Assembly: GCA_041397845.1 (NCBI GenBank)
Contig: JAWKVW010000013.1
Coordinates: 1-64,000, forward strand
Source: JAKPQE01 sp041397845
GTDB lineage: Bacteria; Pseudomonadota; Alphaproteobacteria; Rhizobiales; JAKPQE01
Length of the DNA: 64,000 bases
Direction of reading: 5' to 3'
The position numbers and the translations under genes are program-made. The notes under the pieces are model-generated. The model saw nothing but the letters and a program-made list of their open reading frames with translations. It was not told where the DNA came from and ran no database searches. Each line of letters opens with the position of its first letter. The stretch's first letter is position 1. Positions 27,696 through 37,329 of this stretch are shown here, piece after piece.

Positions 27696-29403
27696 AACAC
27701 TGTTTTTCCGCCTTCGCTCCGGGGTGCGTCAGCGCACCAAAGCGGGCCGGACCCACTCCCTGAGCATATTTCCACAAGGCGCCGGAGCCGTAGCCGTTGT
27801 CGCGCGGCGCCCAATCCTTCTTGCGACGCTCCAGTTCCGCGTCGTCGAGCTTGACATCGAGGCGGCCTTCGGCCGCGTCGATCTCGATGATGTCGCCATC
27901 GCGCAGGAGCGCGATCGGACCCACAGGCCGCAGCCTCCGGGCCGACATGGCCGATGCAGAAACCGCGCGTCGCGCCCGAGAAACGTCCGTCGGTGATGAG
28001 CGCAACCTTGTCGCCCATGCCCTGGCCGTAAAGGGCGGCCGTGGTCGCCAGCATCTCGCGCATGCCGGGGCCGCCGCGCGGACCCTCATAGCGGATCACC
28101 AGAACCTCGCCTTCCTTGTACTTGCGCTGGCTGACCGCCTCGAAGCACTCCTCTTCAGAGTCGAAGCAGCGCGCCGGGCCGGAAAACTTGCGTGACCATG
28201 CCGGCAACCTTCACGATGGCGCCGTCCGGGGCGAGATTGCCCTTCAGGCCGACAACACCGCCCGTCGGCGTGATCGGATTGTTGGCCGGTCGCACGACGT
28301 CCTGTTCGGGTTCCACTTCACGTATTCCATGTTTTCGGCAATTGTGCGGCCGGTCACGGTCATGCAATCGCCGTGAAGGTATCCGTGCTCCAGCAGCGTC
28401 TTCATCAGCACCGGAATGCCGCCCGCCTCGAACATGTCCTTGGCGACGTAACGGCCGCCCGGCTTGAGGTCGGCAATGTACGGCGTCTTCTTGAAGATTT
28501 CGGCAACGTCGAAGAGGTCGAACTCGATGCCGGCCTCATTGGCGATCGCCGGCAGGTGCAGCGCCGCATTGGTCGAGCCGCCGGTGGCGGCAACGACAGT
28601 CGCGGCATTCTCCAGCGCCTTGCGGGTGACGATGTCGCGCGGCCGGATGTTCTTCTTCAGAAGCTCCATGATCGCTCGCCGGCGGCGAAGCAGAACCGGT
28701 CGCGAATCTCGTAGGGAGCCGGCGCGCCGGCCGAATACGGCAGCGCAAGGCCGATCGCCTCGGAAACCGTCGCCATGGTGTTGGCGGTGAACTGCGCGCC
28801 GCAGGCACCGGCCGACGGACAGGCCACCTGCTCGAGCTCCAGCAGATCGTCATCGCTCATATTGCCGACCGAATGCCGGCCGACCGCCTCGAAGACGTCC
28901 TGGACGGTGACCTGATGGCCCTTGAAGGTGCCCGGCAGGATCGAGCCGCCATAGATGAAGATCGACGGCACATTGAGGCGGACCATCGACATCATCATGC
29001 CCGGCAGCGACTTGTCGCAGCCGGCAAGGCCGATGAGCGCGTCATAGCAATGGCCGCGCATGGTCAGCTCGACCGAGTCGGCGATGACGTCGCGCGAAAC
29101 CAGCGAAGCCTTCATGCCCTGATGGCCCATCGCGATGCCGTCGGTGACGGTGATCGTGCAGAATTCGCGCGGCGTGCCCTCGGCAGCGGCAACGCCCTTC
29201 TTGACGGCCTGCGCCTGACGCATCAGCGCGATATTGCAGGGAGCAGCCTCGTTCCAGCAGGTGGCGACACCCACGAACGGCTGGTGGATCTCTTTCTGGC
29301 CAAGGCCCATCGCATAGTAATACGACCGGTGCGGAGCGCGCTGCGGCCCTTCCGTGACGTGCCGGCTCGGCAGCTTCGACTTGTCGTAAATCTTGAGGTC
29401 CAT
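27682..29403 (-). CDS. ilvD: Dihydroxy-acid dehydratase (at least four frameshifts)
   Basis: IlvD makes 2-keto acids in the common pathway to valine, isoleucine and leucine and carries an Fe-S cluster. The first 230 residues are intact: MDLKIYDKSKLPSRHVTEGP, GVATCWNEAAPCNIALMRQA (cluster Cys), DALIGLAGCDKSLPGMMMSM and QVACPSAGACGAQFTANTMA. The frame then breaks near 28675, 28310, 28195 and 27930. The pieces read MELLKKNIRPRDIVTRKAL, NPITPTGGVVGLKGNLAPDG, GPARCFDSEEECFEAV, DKVALITDGRFSGATRGFCI and ALLRDGDIIEIDAAEGRLDV, ending KQCYADI at 27682. Total length is right at about 574 codons. At least two breaks look like a lost G (GAGGCG, CCGGAA). Confidence 0.85.
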
Positions 29404-29750
29404 AACGCTCCCCTTCGGTTGGTTCCCGGGTTCGACCAGACGATGACCCGCAATCCTCTCGGACCGCCAGAGACTGCCACTGGAGTGGGGTCGAAAGTCG
29501 TCCGGACCCGCCGCTTTTTCACGCTGCGGCAGAACCTAACCGACGCCCTCGAACCTCCTTGGAAAGTGTGGCTGAAACGCGGCAATTGATGGCGCCGGCC
29601 CCGTCGCTGAAACGGTTCGGGGCCGGTGTTGCGAAACCGCAACATAGCTGTTTCGATGCCTTTGGACAGGTGAAAAATCAAGCGCAATGAGACGCGCCCG
29701 AACGCCGCGCATCCGCGCGGCGTTTTCGTATCGCAGAGCTTGCCGACGGG
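29404..29750 (-). promoter_or_regulatory. ilvD leader region with two adjacent hairpins
   Basis: This 347-base stretch between valS and ilvD has no gene. Two inverted repeats lie side by side: CCGGCCCCG (29595-29603) with CGGGGCCGG (29618-29626), then TGTTGCG/CGCAACA around AAAC (29627-29644). A third lies close to valS (29701-29724). The first two would fall in an ilvD leader transcript and could be regulatory. No leader peptide rich in Val, Ile or Leu was recognised. Confidence 0.4.
29701..29724 (-). terminator. Perfect inverted repeat downstream of valS
   Basis: AACGCCGCGC-ATCC-GCGCGGCGTT, a 10-bp GC stem with a four-base loop, lies 26 bases past the valS stop. The T-run is on the plus-strand side (GTTTTCG), so its action as a valS terminator is uncertain. 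Confidence 0.45.
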
Positions 29751-32513
29751 TCAGCCGAGCCGCGCCAGGGCTTCCTCGATCTTGGCCCGGCGCGACAGCG
29801 CCTCGTCGCGTTTCTCGCGCTCGGCCTCAATGATCTCCTCGGGCGCCTTCGACAGGAACTGCTCGTTGCCGAGCTTGCCGTCGATCCGCGCCACGTCCTT
29901 GGCGATCTTGTCGAGTTCCTTGGCAAGGCGCGTCTTTTCCGCCGAGATGTCGATGACGCCGGCAAGCGGCAGCCAGGCAACGGCGTCACCCGCCATGATC
30001 TGCACGGCACCTTCCGGCGCCTCCTCGGCGACCGCGACCGACTCGAGCCGGGCGAGACGGCGCAGCGCCGCGTCGTGCGTCACGAGCCGCATCCGCGTCT
30101 CGCTGCCGCCACCGACCACCACGACCGGGATCATCGCGCCGGCCGGAACGTTCATTTCGGCGCGCACCGAGCGGATCTGCGTGATGAGGTCGACGAGCCA
30201 GTTGATCTCGTCGGCCGCCGCCGCGTCGAGACCCGTCGCCGCCGGCCAGTGCGACATGGCGAGCATGCCCGCCCGCGCCGGCCCCGCCTCGCCGATGAGC
30301 CCCCAGAGCTCTTCGGTGATGAACGGCATGAACGGATGCAGCAGCACCAGAATGCGGTCGAGCACGAACGCTGCCGTCGCCCGCGTTTCGTCCTTGGCCG
30401 CCCCGTCCTCGCCGGAGAGCGCCGGCTTGGCAAGCTCGAGATACCAGTCGCAGAAGGTGTTCCAGACGAACCGGTAGAGCGAGCCCGCCGCCTCGTTGAA
30501 CTTGTATGCGGCCAGCGCCTCGGCGACAGCGTCCGCCGCGCGGTCCGCCTCGACGACGATCCAGCGGTTGATGATCTCGCGCGCCGCCTGCGGATCGAAC
30601 CCCTCGACCCGGACGCACTCGTTCATCTCGCAGAAGCGCGAGGCATTCCAGAGCTTGGTCGCGAAGTTGCGATAGCCGGCCACGCGCGCCGGCGACAGCT
30701 TGATGTCGCGCCCCTGCGCCGCCATGGCGGTCAGCGTGAAGCGCAGCGCATCGGCGCCATACTCGTCGACGAGTTCCAGCGGGTCGATGACGTTGCCCTT
30801 CGACTTCGACATCTTCTGGCCCTTCTCGTCGCGGACCAGAGCGTGGATGTAGACCGTGTGGAACGGCTCCTCCTTCATGAAATGAAGGCCCATCATCATC
30901 ATCCGGGCGACCCAGAAGAAGATGATGTCGAAACCGGTGACGAGCACGTCGGTCTGGTAATAGCGCTCGAGCTCGGCCGTCTTGTCGGGCCAGCCGAGCG
31001 TCGAGAACGGCCACAGCGCCGAGGAGAACCAGGTGTCGAGCACGTCCTCGTCGCGATAGAGGGCGATCGGCTCGATGCCCTCGTTCAGCCAGCGCGCCAT
31101 CGCCTCGGAGCGCGAGACCACCTCGACCGAGCGGCCGAAATGCTTCTCGGCGTCGACCTTGGCGTCGGCCTCGCTGCGCGCCACGAACACCGCACCGTCC
31201 GGCCCATACCAGGCCGGAATCTGGTGACCCCACCAGAGCTGGCGGGAAATGCACCAGGGCTGGATGTTCTCCATCCAGTCGTAATAGGTCCGCTCCCAGT
31301 TCTTCGGCACGAACACCGTGCGCTCCTCGCGGACGGCGGCGATCGCCGGTTCCGCCAGCGTCTTGGCGTCGACATACCACTGGTCGGTCAGCCACGGCTC
31401 GATGACGACGCCGGAGCGGTCGCCATGCGGCACCATGTGAACGTGATCCTCGATCATCTCCAGGAGGCCGAGTGCCTCCATGCGCTCGACGACCGCCTTG
31501 CGCGCCGCGAACCGGTCAAGGCCATGCAGCGTCAGCGTCTCGTTCAGCTCGTCGCTCGGCGAGACGTCGCGCAGGAAATCCTCGTTGCCGGCAAGGTCGA
31601 GCGCCGCTTCCTGGTCGAGGATGCTGATCATCGCCAGACCATTGCGCCGGCCGACCTCGAAATCGTTGAAATCATGCGCCGGGGTGATCTTGACGGCACC
31701 CGAGCCGGTCTCCGGATCGGCATACTCGTCGCCGACGATCGGGATGCGCCGGCCGACAAGCGGCAGCACGCAGTGCTTGCCGACAAGGTCCGTGTAGCGC
31801 TCGTCCGAGGGATGCACCGCAACCGCCGTGTCGCCGAGCATCGTCTCGGGACGCGTCGTCGCCACGGTGATGAACCGGCCGGGCTGGCCCTCGATCGGAT
31901 ATTTGAAGTGCCAGAGATTGCCCTTGATCTCGACCTGCTGCACCTCGAGGTCGGAAATCGCGGTATGGAACTTCGGGTCCCAGTTGACGAGGCGCTTGTC
32001 CTTGTAGATCAGCCCCTCGTGGAAGAGCTTGACGAACACCTCGAGGACGGCCTCGGAAAGCCCCTCGTCCATGGTGAAGCGTTCGCGGCTCCAGTCGCAA
32101 GAGGCACCGAGCCGCTTCAACTGGTTGATGATCGTGCCGCCCGACTGCCCCTTCCACTGCCAGACGCGCTCGACGAACGCCTCGCGGCCCATGTCGCGGC
32201 GGCCCGGCTCGCCATTGGCGGCAAGCTGGCGCTCGACGACCATCTGCGTGGCGATGCCCGCATGGTCGGTCCCCGGCTGCCAGAGCACGTCGCGGCCCTG
32301 CATGCGGTGATAACGGATGAGGACATCCTGCAGCGTGTTGTTGAGGGCATGCCCCATGTGGAGCGAGCCGGTCACGTTCGGCGGCGGAATGACGATGCAA
32401 TAGGGATCGGCACCACCGGTCGAACCGGCTCCGGCCTTGAACGCGCCGCCCTTTTCCCAAGCCTCATAGATCCGCCCCTCGACCGAGGCGGGCTGATAGG
32501 TCTTTTCAAGCAT
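29751..32513 (-). CDS. valS: Valyl-tRNA synthetase
   Basis: The 920-residue class I enzyme charges tRNA-Val. The HIGH motif is PPPNVTGSLHMGHALNN (about residues 44-58), the CP1 editing domain follows (TVATTRPETMLGDTAVAVHP), and the KMSKS motif appears in EKGQKMSKSKGNVIDPLELV. The C-terminal anticodon-binding region (ARVAGYRNFATKLWNASRFC) is followed by the coiled-coil tail (AEKTRLAKELDKIAKDVARI). I chose the ATG at 32513, where LEKTYQPASVEGRIYEAWEK begins. The frame is intact. The gene follows popZ in the same direction, a common order in this group. Confidence 0.97.
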   Translation of the reverse strand: MLEKTYQPASVEGRIYEAWEKGGAFKAGAGSTGGADPYCIVIPPPNVTGSLHMGHALNNTLQDVLIRYHRMQGRDVLWQPGTDHAGIATQMVVERQLAANGEPGRRDMGREAFVERVWQWKGQSGGTIINQLKRLGASCDWSRERFTMDEGLSEAVLEVFVKLFHEGLIYKDKRLVNWDPKFHTAISDLEVQQVEIKGNLWHFKYPIEGQPGRFITVATTRPETMLGDTAVAVHPSDERYTDLVGKHCVLPLVGRRIPIVGDEYADPETGSGAVKITPAHDFNDFEVGRRNGLAMISILDQEAALDLAGNEDFLRDVSPSDELNETLTLHGLDRFAARKAVVERMEALGLLEMIEDHVHMVPHGDRSGVVIEPWLTDQWYVDAKTLAEPAIAAVREERTVFVPKNWERTYYDWMENIQPWCISRQLWWGHQIPAWYGPDGAVFVARSEADAKVDAEKHFGRSVEVVSRSEAMARWLNEGIEPIALYRDEDVLDTWFSSALWPFSTLGWPDKTAELERYYQTDVLVTGFDIIFFWVARMMMMGLHFMKEEPFHTVYIHALVRDEKGQKMSKSKGNVIDPLELVDEYGADALRFTLTAMAAQGRDIKLSPARVAGYRNFATKLWNASRFCEMNECVRVEGFDPQAAREIINRWIVVEADRAADAVAEALAAYKFNEAAGSLYRFVWNTFCDWYLELAKPALSGEDGAAKDETRATAAFVLDRILVLLHPFMPFITEELWGLIGEAGPARAGMLAMSHWPAATGLDAAAADEINWLVDLITQIRSVRAEMNVPAGAMIPVVVVGGGSETRMRLVTHDAALRRLARLESVAVAEEAPEGAVQIMAGDAVAWLPLAGVIDISAEKTRLAKELDKIAKDVARIDGKLGNEQFLSKAPEEIIEAEREKRDEALSRRAKIEEALARLG

Positions 32514-32659
32514 CGTTTTTCCCGAACGCGAATGGGTTTGCCGCAGGGCTGTAAAGCCCACAGGCCCGGTCAAGTCAACCGGCGCCATGGCGCAGGGCCC
32601 GCCGGAACCGGCGGACCTGTCCGATTTGCCGCAATTTGTGGCCGCAGGGACGCGGCGGT

Positions 32660-33364
32660 TCAGCGACCGCCGCGCGATACCCGCTCGATCTCCGACTTGA
32701 CCAGACGCTCCACCAGAGGCGGCAGATTGTCATCGAGCCAGGACTTCAGCATCGGCCGGAGCATCTCCTTGACGAGATCTTCCAGCGTGCGGGCATTGTT
32801 GGAAAGGATCGTGTGCGCCAGATTCTGGAACGCATTCGACACCACCTGATCCGTCGCCGGCGACAGCAGCGCCGGTTCGGGAATCTCGGGCGCAGCCGCC
32901 GGCGGCGCCCGGAATGTCGGCGCTGGCGCCGGCTCGGGCTCCGGTTCCGGATCGGCCTCCGCCTCCCAGTCCCAGTCGGGCTCCGGTTCCGGCTCCGGCT
33001 CGGGCTCCGGTTCCATGAAATCGATGTCGGTCGCCGGCTCGACGATGTGCGCGGCGGCGGCAAGATCCTTCTCGATCGCCTGGTCCGGCAGAAGCTGCAG
33101 GACCTCGTCGTCGTCCTCGTCCTCTTCCTCGATCGCGGGTTCCGGCGCCGGTGCGTCGAAGGCCGAGACGAAGTCGTCGTCCACCTCGCCCGAGGTATCC
33201 GCGAAAAGCTTGTCGAGGTCGTCCTCGCTCATGTCCGCGCCGGCTTCGAACTCCGGTTCTGCCGCAGCCGCGGGCGCAGGCTCTTCTTCGTCGGAGATGA
33301 TCCGGCGAATGGACGCGAGGATTTCCTCCATCGACGGTTCGTGGGCCGCACTGCCTTTACTCAT
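32660..33364 (-). CDS. popZ: Polar organizing protein PopZ (DUF2497)
   Basis: The 234-residue protein has the PopZ plan. An N-terminal helix SMEEILASIRRIISDEEEP binds partner proteins. A long acidic, Pro/Glu-rich disordered linker follows (including a repeated PEPE tract near 33000). The C-terminal helices NAFQNLAHTILSNNARTLED and LVKEMLRPMLKSWLDDNLPP, with LVERLVKSEIERVSRGGR, form the oligomerisation region. PopZ builds a polar hub that anchors chromosome origins and cell-cycle regulators. It lies between tolC and valS, and the start ATG is at 33364. Confidence 0.9.
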   Translation of the reverse strand: MSKGSAAHEPSMEEILASIRRIISDEEEPAPAAAAEPEFEAGADMSEDDLDKLFADTSGEVDDDFVSAFDAPAPEPAIEEEDEDDDEVLQLLPDQAIEKDLAAAAHIVEPATDIDFMEPEPEPEPEPEPDWDWEAEADPEPEPEPAPAPTFRAPPAAAPEIPEPALLSPATDQVVSNAFQNLAHTILSNNARTLEDLVKEMLRPMLKSWLDDNLPPLVERLVKSEIERVSRGGR

Positions 33365-33686
33365 GGCCTCCCCCGCAGGTGGTTTCCGGCAAACAAACCG
33401 GCGCCTCCCGCGTCTGGCCCGCAACGGCATTGCCGCGCGAGGGATGACGCAAAAGCAAGATCGTCTGTCGGGCCACCATGCCCGGCAAAATCGATTCGCC
33501 GCACGGGACCAGTATACCGACGGACCGGATTAGGCCAAATGCCGCCGCGTCCACATGGCTGGTTTTCCACGGAAAACGCCGCATCTGCGTTAACGATTGA
33601 CGGACTGGCCGCAAAAGCCGGCGGGCCGAACCTCGTCAGGGAGGCCGGCCCGCAAGACTTCAATCATAAGGACGTCCGAAAAGCGA
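33365..33686. promoter_or_regulatory. tolC-popZ intergenic region
   Basis: No gene is seen in these 322 bases. They contain the tolC terminator (33612-33653) and, nearer popZ, a perfect inverted repeat GTTTTCC-AC-GGAAAAC (33562-33577) that could be an operator of popZ transcription. Confidence 0.4.
33612..33653 (-). terminator. Rho-independent terminator after tolC
   Basis: On the minus strand an 8-bp stem GCGGGCCG/CGGCCCGC (forward 33621-33628 and 33646-33653, 17-base loop) is followed by CGGCTTTT. It lies 34 bases after the tolC stop. Confidence 0.65.
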
Positions 33687-35090
33687 TCAGCGACCATCCG
33701 GCGTGCGCAGGCCGAACCACTTGTCGCGGACCTGATCGTAATGGTGCTCCGGCTCGTAGACCGCGACCTGCAGGCCGAGCCGTTCGGCATTCAGCCGGCC
33801 AACGGCCGAGACCACCGAATAGGAGGCAACGATGCTGTCGCGCTGGGCGCTGACGAGATCGATCTTGGCGTTGAGAAGCTCCTGCTGCGCATCCAGCACG
33901 TCGAGCGTCGTCCGCTGGCCGACCTTCTGCTCCTCGATGACGCCCTCGAGCGCGAGCTGGGCCGCCTCGACGGCAGCCTGCGTCGCCGAGACCTGCGCCC
34001 GCGCCGCCTCGAGCCCGCCCCAGGCCGCAACGACTGCCGCGCGCACCTGATCACGCGCCACATCGACCTCGATCTTGCGCTGGCCAAGCGTCTCCTTGGC
34101 CTGACGGACGCGCGAGGACACCTTGCCGCCCTGATAGATCGGCACCGAGACCCGCGCCGAGATCGAGGCACTGTCGACCCGGTCGACCGTCGATGAGGAT
34201 TCCCAGCTCCGCGCCGCGCTGCCCTGAAGGCTGACCGTCGGCAGCAGCTCGCCTTCCGTCGTCTTCACCTGGAAGGTGGCGGCATCGACCGCATGCAGCG
34301 CCGCCAGAATCGCCGGATGCTCCTGCTGGCTCGACGAAATCGCCGCATCGAGCGTGCCCGGCACCAGCTTGGCCGCCGGATTGCCCGGCTTCATTTTGCC
34401 CGGCTCGGTACCGATGACCTGCCGATAGACGGCACGGCTGGCGTTGAGATTGGCCTTGGCAAGATTGACCTGGGCAATGGCGAGGCTGAGCCGCGCTTCC
34501 GCCTGGGCAACGTCGGTGCGCGTACCCTCGCCGACATTGAAGCGATCGCGGGACGCGCGAACCTGCTCCTCGAGGAAGTCGACGTTGCGCACGCGCAGCA
34601 CGGCGACGGCGTCATCCCGCAGCACATCCATGTAGGCGGTCACCGCATCGAGCAGGACGTTCTGCTCGGTGTTGCGCAGCACCTCGCGGGAGGCGCGCAC
34701 CTGCGCTTCCGCCGCCTTGGTGCCGTTCTTGACGCGGAAACCGCTGAAGATCGGCTGGCTGATCGTCACGCCGACACTCGCCGGATTGGTGTCCGAGCTC
34801 GAATGCACTTTCTGCGTCACGCCGCCGGACGTGACCCGCGCCCGCGAATCGGTCGACTGGAAACCATATTCACCGCTTGCCGAGATCGTCGGCCGATAGC
34901 CGGACAATGCCTGCGGCACCGATTCGTCGGTCGCCCGGGTTTCCGCCCGGGCGGCATTCAGCGTCGGATTGGCGTTGTACGCCTTTTCCATCGCCTGAAG
35001 GAGGCTGTCGGCCATTGCCGGGGCAGCCGAAGTCGCCGCCAGCACGGCCAGGGCAAGTGCGCCGATAGAGCCGAAACGCAAGGTTTTCAC
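33687..35090 (-). CDS. tolC: TolC family outer membrane channel protein
   Basis: The 467-residue protein has a signal peptide (ALALAVLAATSAAPAMA then DSL) and two TolC halves. Each half has the YNANPTLNAARAETRATDES type of helical entry, an NVGEGTRTDVAQAEARLSLA motif and, in the second half, KVGQRTTLDVLDAQQELLNA. TolC forms the outer-membrane exit duct for type I secretion and multidrug efflux. No pump genes are adjacent. The stretch upstream (35091-35482) should hold its promoter. Confidence 0.93.
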   Translation of the reverse strand: MKTLRFGSIGALALAVLAATSAAPAMADSLLQAMEKAYNANPTLNAARAETRATDESVPQALSGYRPTISASGEYGFQSTDSRARVTSGGVTQKVHSSSDTNPASVGVTISQPIFSGFRVKNGTKAAEAQVRASREVLRNTEQNVLLDAVTAYMDVLRDDAVAVLRVRNVDFLEEQVRASRDRFNVGEGTRTDVAQAEARLSLAIAQVNLAKANLNASRAVYRQVIGTEPGKMKPGNPAAKLVPGTLDAAISSSQQEHPAILAALHAVDAATFQVKTTEGELLPTVSLQGSAARSWESSSTVDRVDSASISARVSVPIYQGGKVSSRVRQAKETLGQRKIEVDVARDQVRAAVVAAWGGLEAARAQVSATQAAVEAAQLALEGVIEEQKVGQRTTLDVLDAQQELLNAKIDLVSAQRDSIVASYSVVSAVGRLNAERLGLQVAVYEPEHHYDQVRDKWFGLRTPDGR

Positions 35091-35482
35091 CGCTTCTCAC
35101 CTGTCACTTGGGTCACGCCTCGCCGCCGTTGACCAGCGTTCGAGCGCGACTTTTTTATTTGCCGCAAGGCTCCTGCAGAGCGGGCCCTGTCGGAATAGAC
35201 GAAAAGGCCCATCCTCCTCGCCCCTTGGAAGACAGACCCAGCCGGCGCCAACAATACCCGGTTCCGCCAAACGGTAAACCGTGCAACACGCCGCAACCAC
35301 AGAAACTTCATGCGGTGCGGCAGGAATGCCACAACCGGGGATTCGGCAAAAACCGGAAACAATACAACCTGTGGTCGGACATTCCCTTCCGGGAAGCGAC
35401 CGGGACGCGCCGCCACCGGCGCGCCGTCGTCCTGCCGCCTCGCGGCAGTTCTCTTGGAAACGTCGCCGTGCGCGGCCGGGTC
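35091..35482. promoter_or_regulatory. tolC upstream region, no gene seen
   Basis: The 392 bases between the pcm stop and the tolC start contain no convincing coding frame. A TTTTTTATTT tract (about 35151-35160) is the only AT-rich part and may belong to the tolC promoter. Confidence 0.35.
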
Positions 35483-36148
35483 CTAGAAAACGAAGCCGGG
35501 CGCGCGGGCAAAGCCCGGCAGGATCGGCGCCGAGGCGTTGAACCCCATGCGGACACCGAAATTGTCGCCGCTGCGCGTATAGCAGAGCGCCTTTGCCGAA
35601 TTGCCCCGCCCGACGATTGCGACCAGCCGGCCGCCGTCCTTGAGCTGGGCGAGAATCGCCTCCGGCACCTCGTCAACCGCACCTTCTATGACGATCGCGT
35701 CATAAGGCCCTTCCTTCGGCAGGCCGGCCTCATGCGGCGCATTGACGACGGCGGCGTTCGACGCCTCGATCGCCACCAGCCGCTCGGATGCCTCCGCGGC
35801 AAGATCGGCGTCGGCCTCGAGCGCCACCACCGAACCGGCGATGCGCGACAGGATCGCCGCCGAATAGCCGGTGCCGCAGCCGATATCGAGCACGACGTCC
35901 TGCGGCCCGATCGCGGCAAGCTGGATGAGCTTGCCCGCCACCATCGGCTTCATCAGCACCCGGCCGCCGGCTTCCGCCGCGTTGAGCTCGATGTCCTTGT
36001 CGAGGTAGGCGAGCGCCCGCTTCGCGGCAGGCACGAACGCCTCTCGGGGCGTCGTGGCCATCGCGGCAAGAACCGCCCGGTCCGTGACGTCGTTGGTGCG
36101 AAGCTGGCTGTCGACCATGATCGCGCGAGCGCCGGCAGAATCCGCCAT
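35483..36148 (-). CDS. pcm: Protein-L-isoaspartate O-methyltransferase family protein
   Basis: The 221-residue class I methyltransferase has the Pcm layout: ARAIMVDSQLRTNDVTDRAV, LMKPMVAGKLIQLAAIGPQD, then motif I VVLDIGCGTGYSAAILSRI, motif II region NAPHEAGLPKEGPYDAIVIE and GGRLVAIVGRG. It uses SAM to methylate damaged aspartyl residues; in rhizobia this short form lies next to tolC, and its actual substrate is less certain. The ATG at 36148 is preferred, as the ORF upstream is non-family sequence. Confidence 0.88.
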   Translation of the reverse strand: MADSAGARAIMVDSQLRTNDVTDRAVLAAMATTPREAFVPAAKRALAYLDKDIELNAAEAGGRVLMKPMVAGKLIQLAAIGPQDVVLDIGCGTGYSAAILSRIAGSVVALEADADLAAEASERLVAIEASNAAVVNAPHEAGLPKEGPYDAIVIEGAVDEVPEAILAQLKDGGRLVAIVGRGNSAKALCYTRSGDNFGVRMGFNASAPILPGFARAPGFVF

Positions 36149-36335
36149 GTCGTGACCTCTTCGGGAAAATCCACGTTGGTTTTCATTACCGGCAGGCTGC
36201 AAGGGTGACAAGCCCACCTTCCGGCGACAACGCAAGGATCTTTAACCGGACATGTTTTTCCCAGTTGTTTCAGACATGGCGGTTTGCTAATGGTCAGGCC
36301 CCTGACGGGACCCGGCCTGCAAATGACCGGCGCGA

Positions 36336-36409
36336 GGCCACGTGGCGGAGTGGTGACGCAGCGGACTGCAAATCCGTATACCCCGGTTCGATTCCGGGCG
36401 TGGCCTCCA
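36336..36409 (+). tRNA. tRNA-Cys (GCA)
   Basis: The acceptor stem GGCCACG (36336-36342) pairs with CGTGGCC (36399-36405). The anticodon loop CTGCAAA carries GCA at 36368-36370, the T arm reads CCCCGGTTCGATTCCGGG, the discriminator base is T (as required for Cys), and CCA is encoded at 36407-36409. Confidence 0.97.
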
Positions 36410-36449
36410 GATATTTCCAAAATTTTTCAGACAGTTGAAGTCGACACGG

Positions 36450-36809
36450 TCAGCGATCGGCTGCCGCGCCGGCGTTGCTGTTCCTGCCGTTCCTGCCAAA
36501 CCGCCTGAACCAGGCGACCTCGAGCCGGCGCCGCGCCCGGCGGACAATCGGCAAATCGACCGAGAGGACGAGCAGGCCGAGCGGAATCATCCAGAAACCG
36601 ACGATCGGCAGGAAGCCGAGCACGCCGCCGACGAGCAGCGCCCCGCCGATTCCGATCCGCGCCAGCCGCGAACGCGGCATCGCGACTTTCCGGTCTCCGA
36701 AACGGACGTGATTCCCGCTCAAGCCCCACTCCCTTTCCACGGTCCAAGGCGAACCGGTCGGCGCGCCACCAGCAGATGGGAAAGGCACTGCCCGATGGCA
36801 ACCCCGCAA
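36450..36809 (-). CDS. Small two-helix membrane protein (PGPGW-like family)
   Basis: The C-terminal 70 residues read MPRSRLARIGIGGALLVGGV, LGFLPIVGFWMIPLGLLVLS and VDLPIVRRARRRLEVAWFRR. This gives two hydrophobic helices with an LGFLPIVGFWMIPLG turn, flanked by basic residues, as in the widespread small PGPGW-type membrane proteins. The function is unknown. The first 40 residues are less certain, and the true start may be a GTG nearer to GDRKVAMPRSR (about 36670-36740). It is convergent with the tRNA-Cys gene. Confidence 0.65.
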   Translation of the reverse strand: MRGCHRAVPFPSAGGAPTGSPWTVEREWGLSGNHVRFGDRKVAMPRSRLARIGIGGALLVGGVLGFLPIVGFWMIPLGLLVLSVDLPIVRRARRRLEVAWFRRFGRNGRNSNAGAAADR

Positions 36810-36837
36810 GGCACGCAGTCAGCCGGGGAACGCCGGC

Positions 36838-37329
36838 TCAGGAAGCGATATCGAGACCGGTGATGTGCAGCGGCGGGAACCGGCCCCAGGCGCCGCGCAT
36901 GCGGCCGACATAGGGCCGCATTTTCGCGTCCTCCTGCAGGATGTGCACGAGCAGCCAGCGATAAAGGAAGGTCTTCATCCGGTCGCAGTCCTCGGCCCGC
37001 GCATCGACATCATGGCAGGCGCCGCGCTTCGCCAGCCCCTCGGCGATCTCGATCGCCTCGTCGAGCTGGTCGATGAGATCGGTGTGGAGCAGCGCATGGG
37101 AAACGCCGTGCTCGAAGCCGGCGACCGTCTGCAGCACCTCTTCCCGGTCGAAATGCAGCCGGGCAAAACAGCGCAGCCGTCCGATGTTCCGCCGCACGCC
37201 GAGCGGCTCTTCGCCGTCCTTGATCCCTTCCAGAATCTCGTTGATGAGCAGGATGAGATAGCGGTGATCATTGTCGATGAGTCCGCCATCAATCGAAAAC
37301 GAGTCCTTCCAGACGATCAGATGCGACAT
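36838..37329 (-). CDS. Bacteriohemerythrin
   Basis: The 163-residue protein is a single hemerythrin domain with a complete di-iron ligand set: His22 (IDNDHRYLI), His59 and Glu63 (HFDREE), His78 and His82 (HALLH), His129 and Asp134 (HILQED). Such proteins bind O2 reversibly and serve in oxygen transport or sensing. No signalling domain is attached. The start ATG at 37329 (MSHLIVWKDSFSIDGG) places the W-x-x-x-F motif in its usual position. Confidence 0.93.
   Translation of the reverse strand: MSHLIVWKDSFSIDGGLIDNDHRYLILLINEILEGIKDGEEPLGVRRNIGRLRCFARLHFDREEVLQTVAGFEHGVSHALLHTDLIDQLDEAIEIAEGLAKRGACHDVDARAEDCDRMKTFLYRWLLVHILQEDAKMRPYVGRMRGAWGRFPPLHITGLDIAS

Noticed and set aside
30075..32849. A 924-codon open frame on the plus strand opposite valS
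   Set aside because: It is the complement of a valyl-tRNA synthetase with full HIGH and KMSKS motifs. The antisense product is Arg/His/Asp-rich without domain signs.
33000..33020. Glu/Pro-coding tandem repeat in popZ as a possible mobile or variable repeat
   Set aside because: PopZ linkers are normally acidic and Pro-rich with such repeats. It needs no special explanation.
34293..35132. Plus-strand frames opposite tolC and in its upstream region
   Set aside because: They are Arg/His-rich shadows of tolC or of GC-rich intergenic sequence, with no ribosome-binding site or motif.
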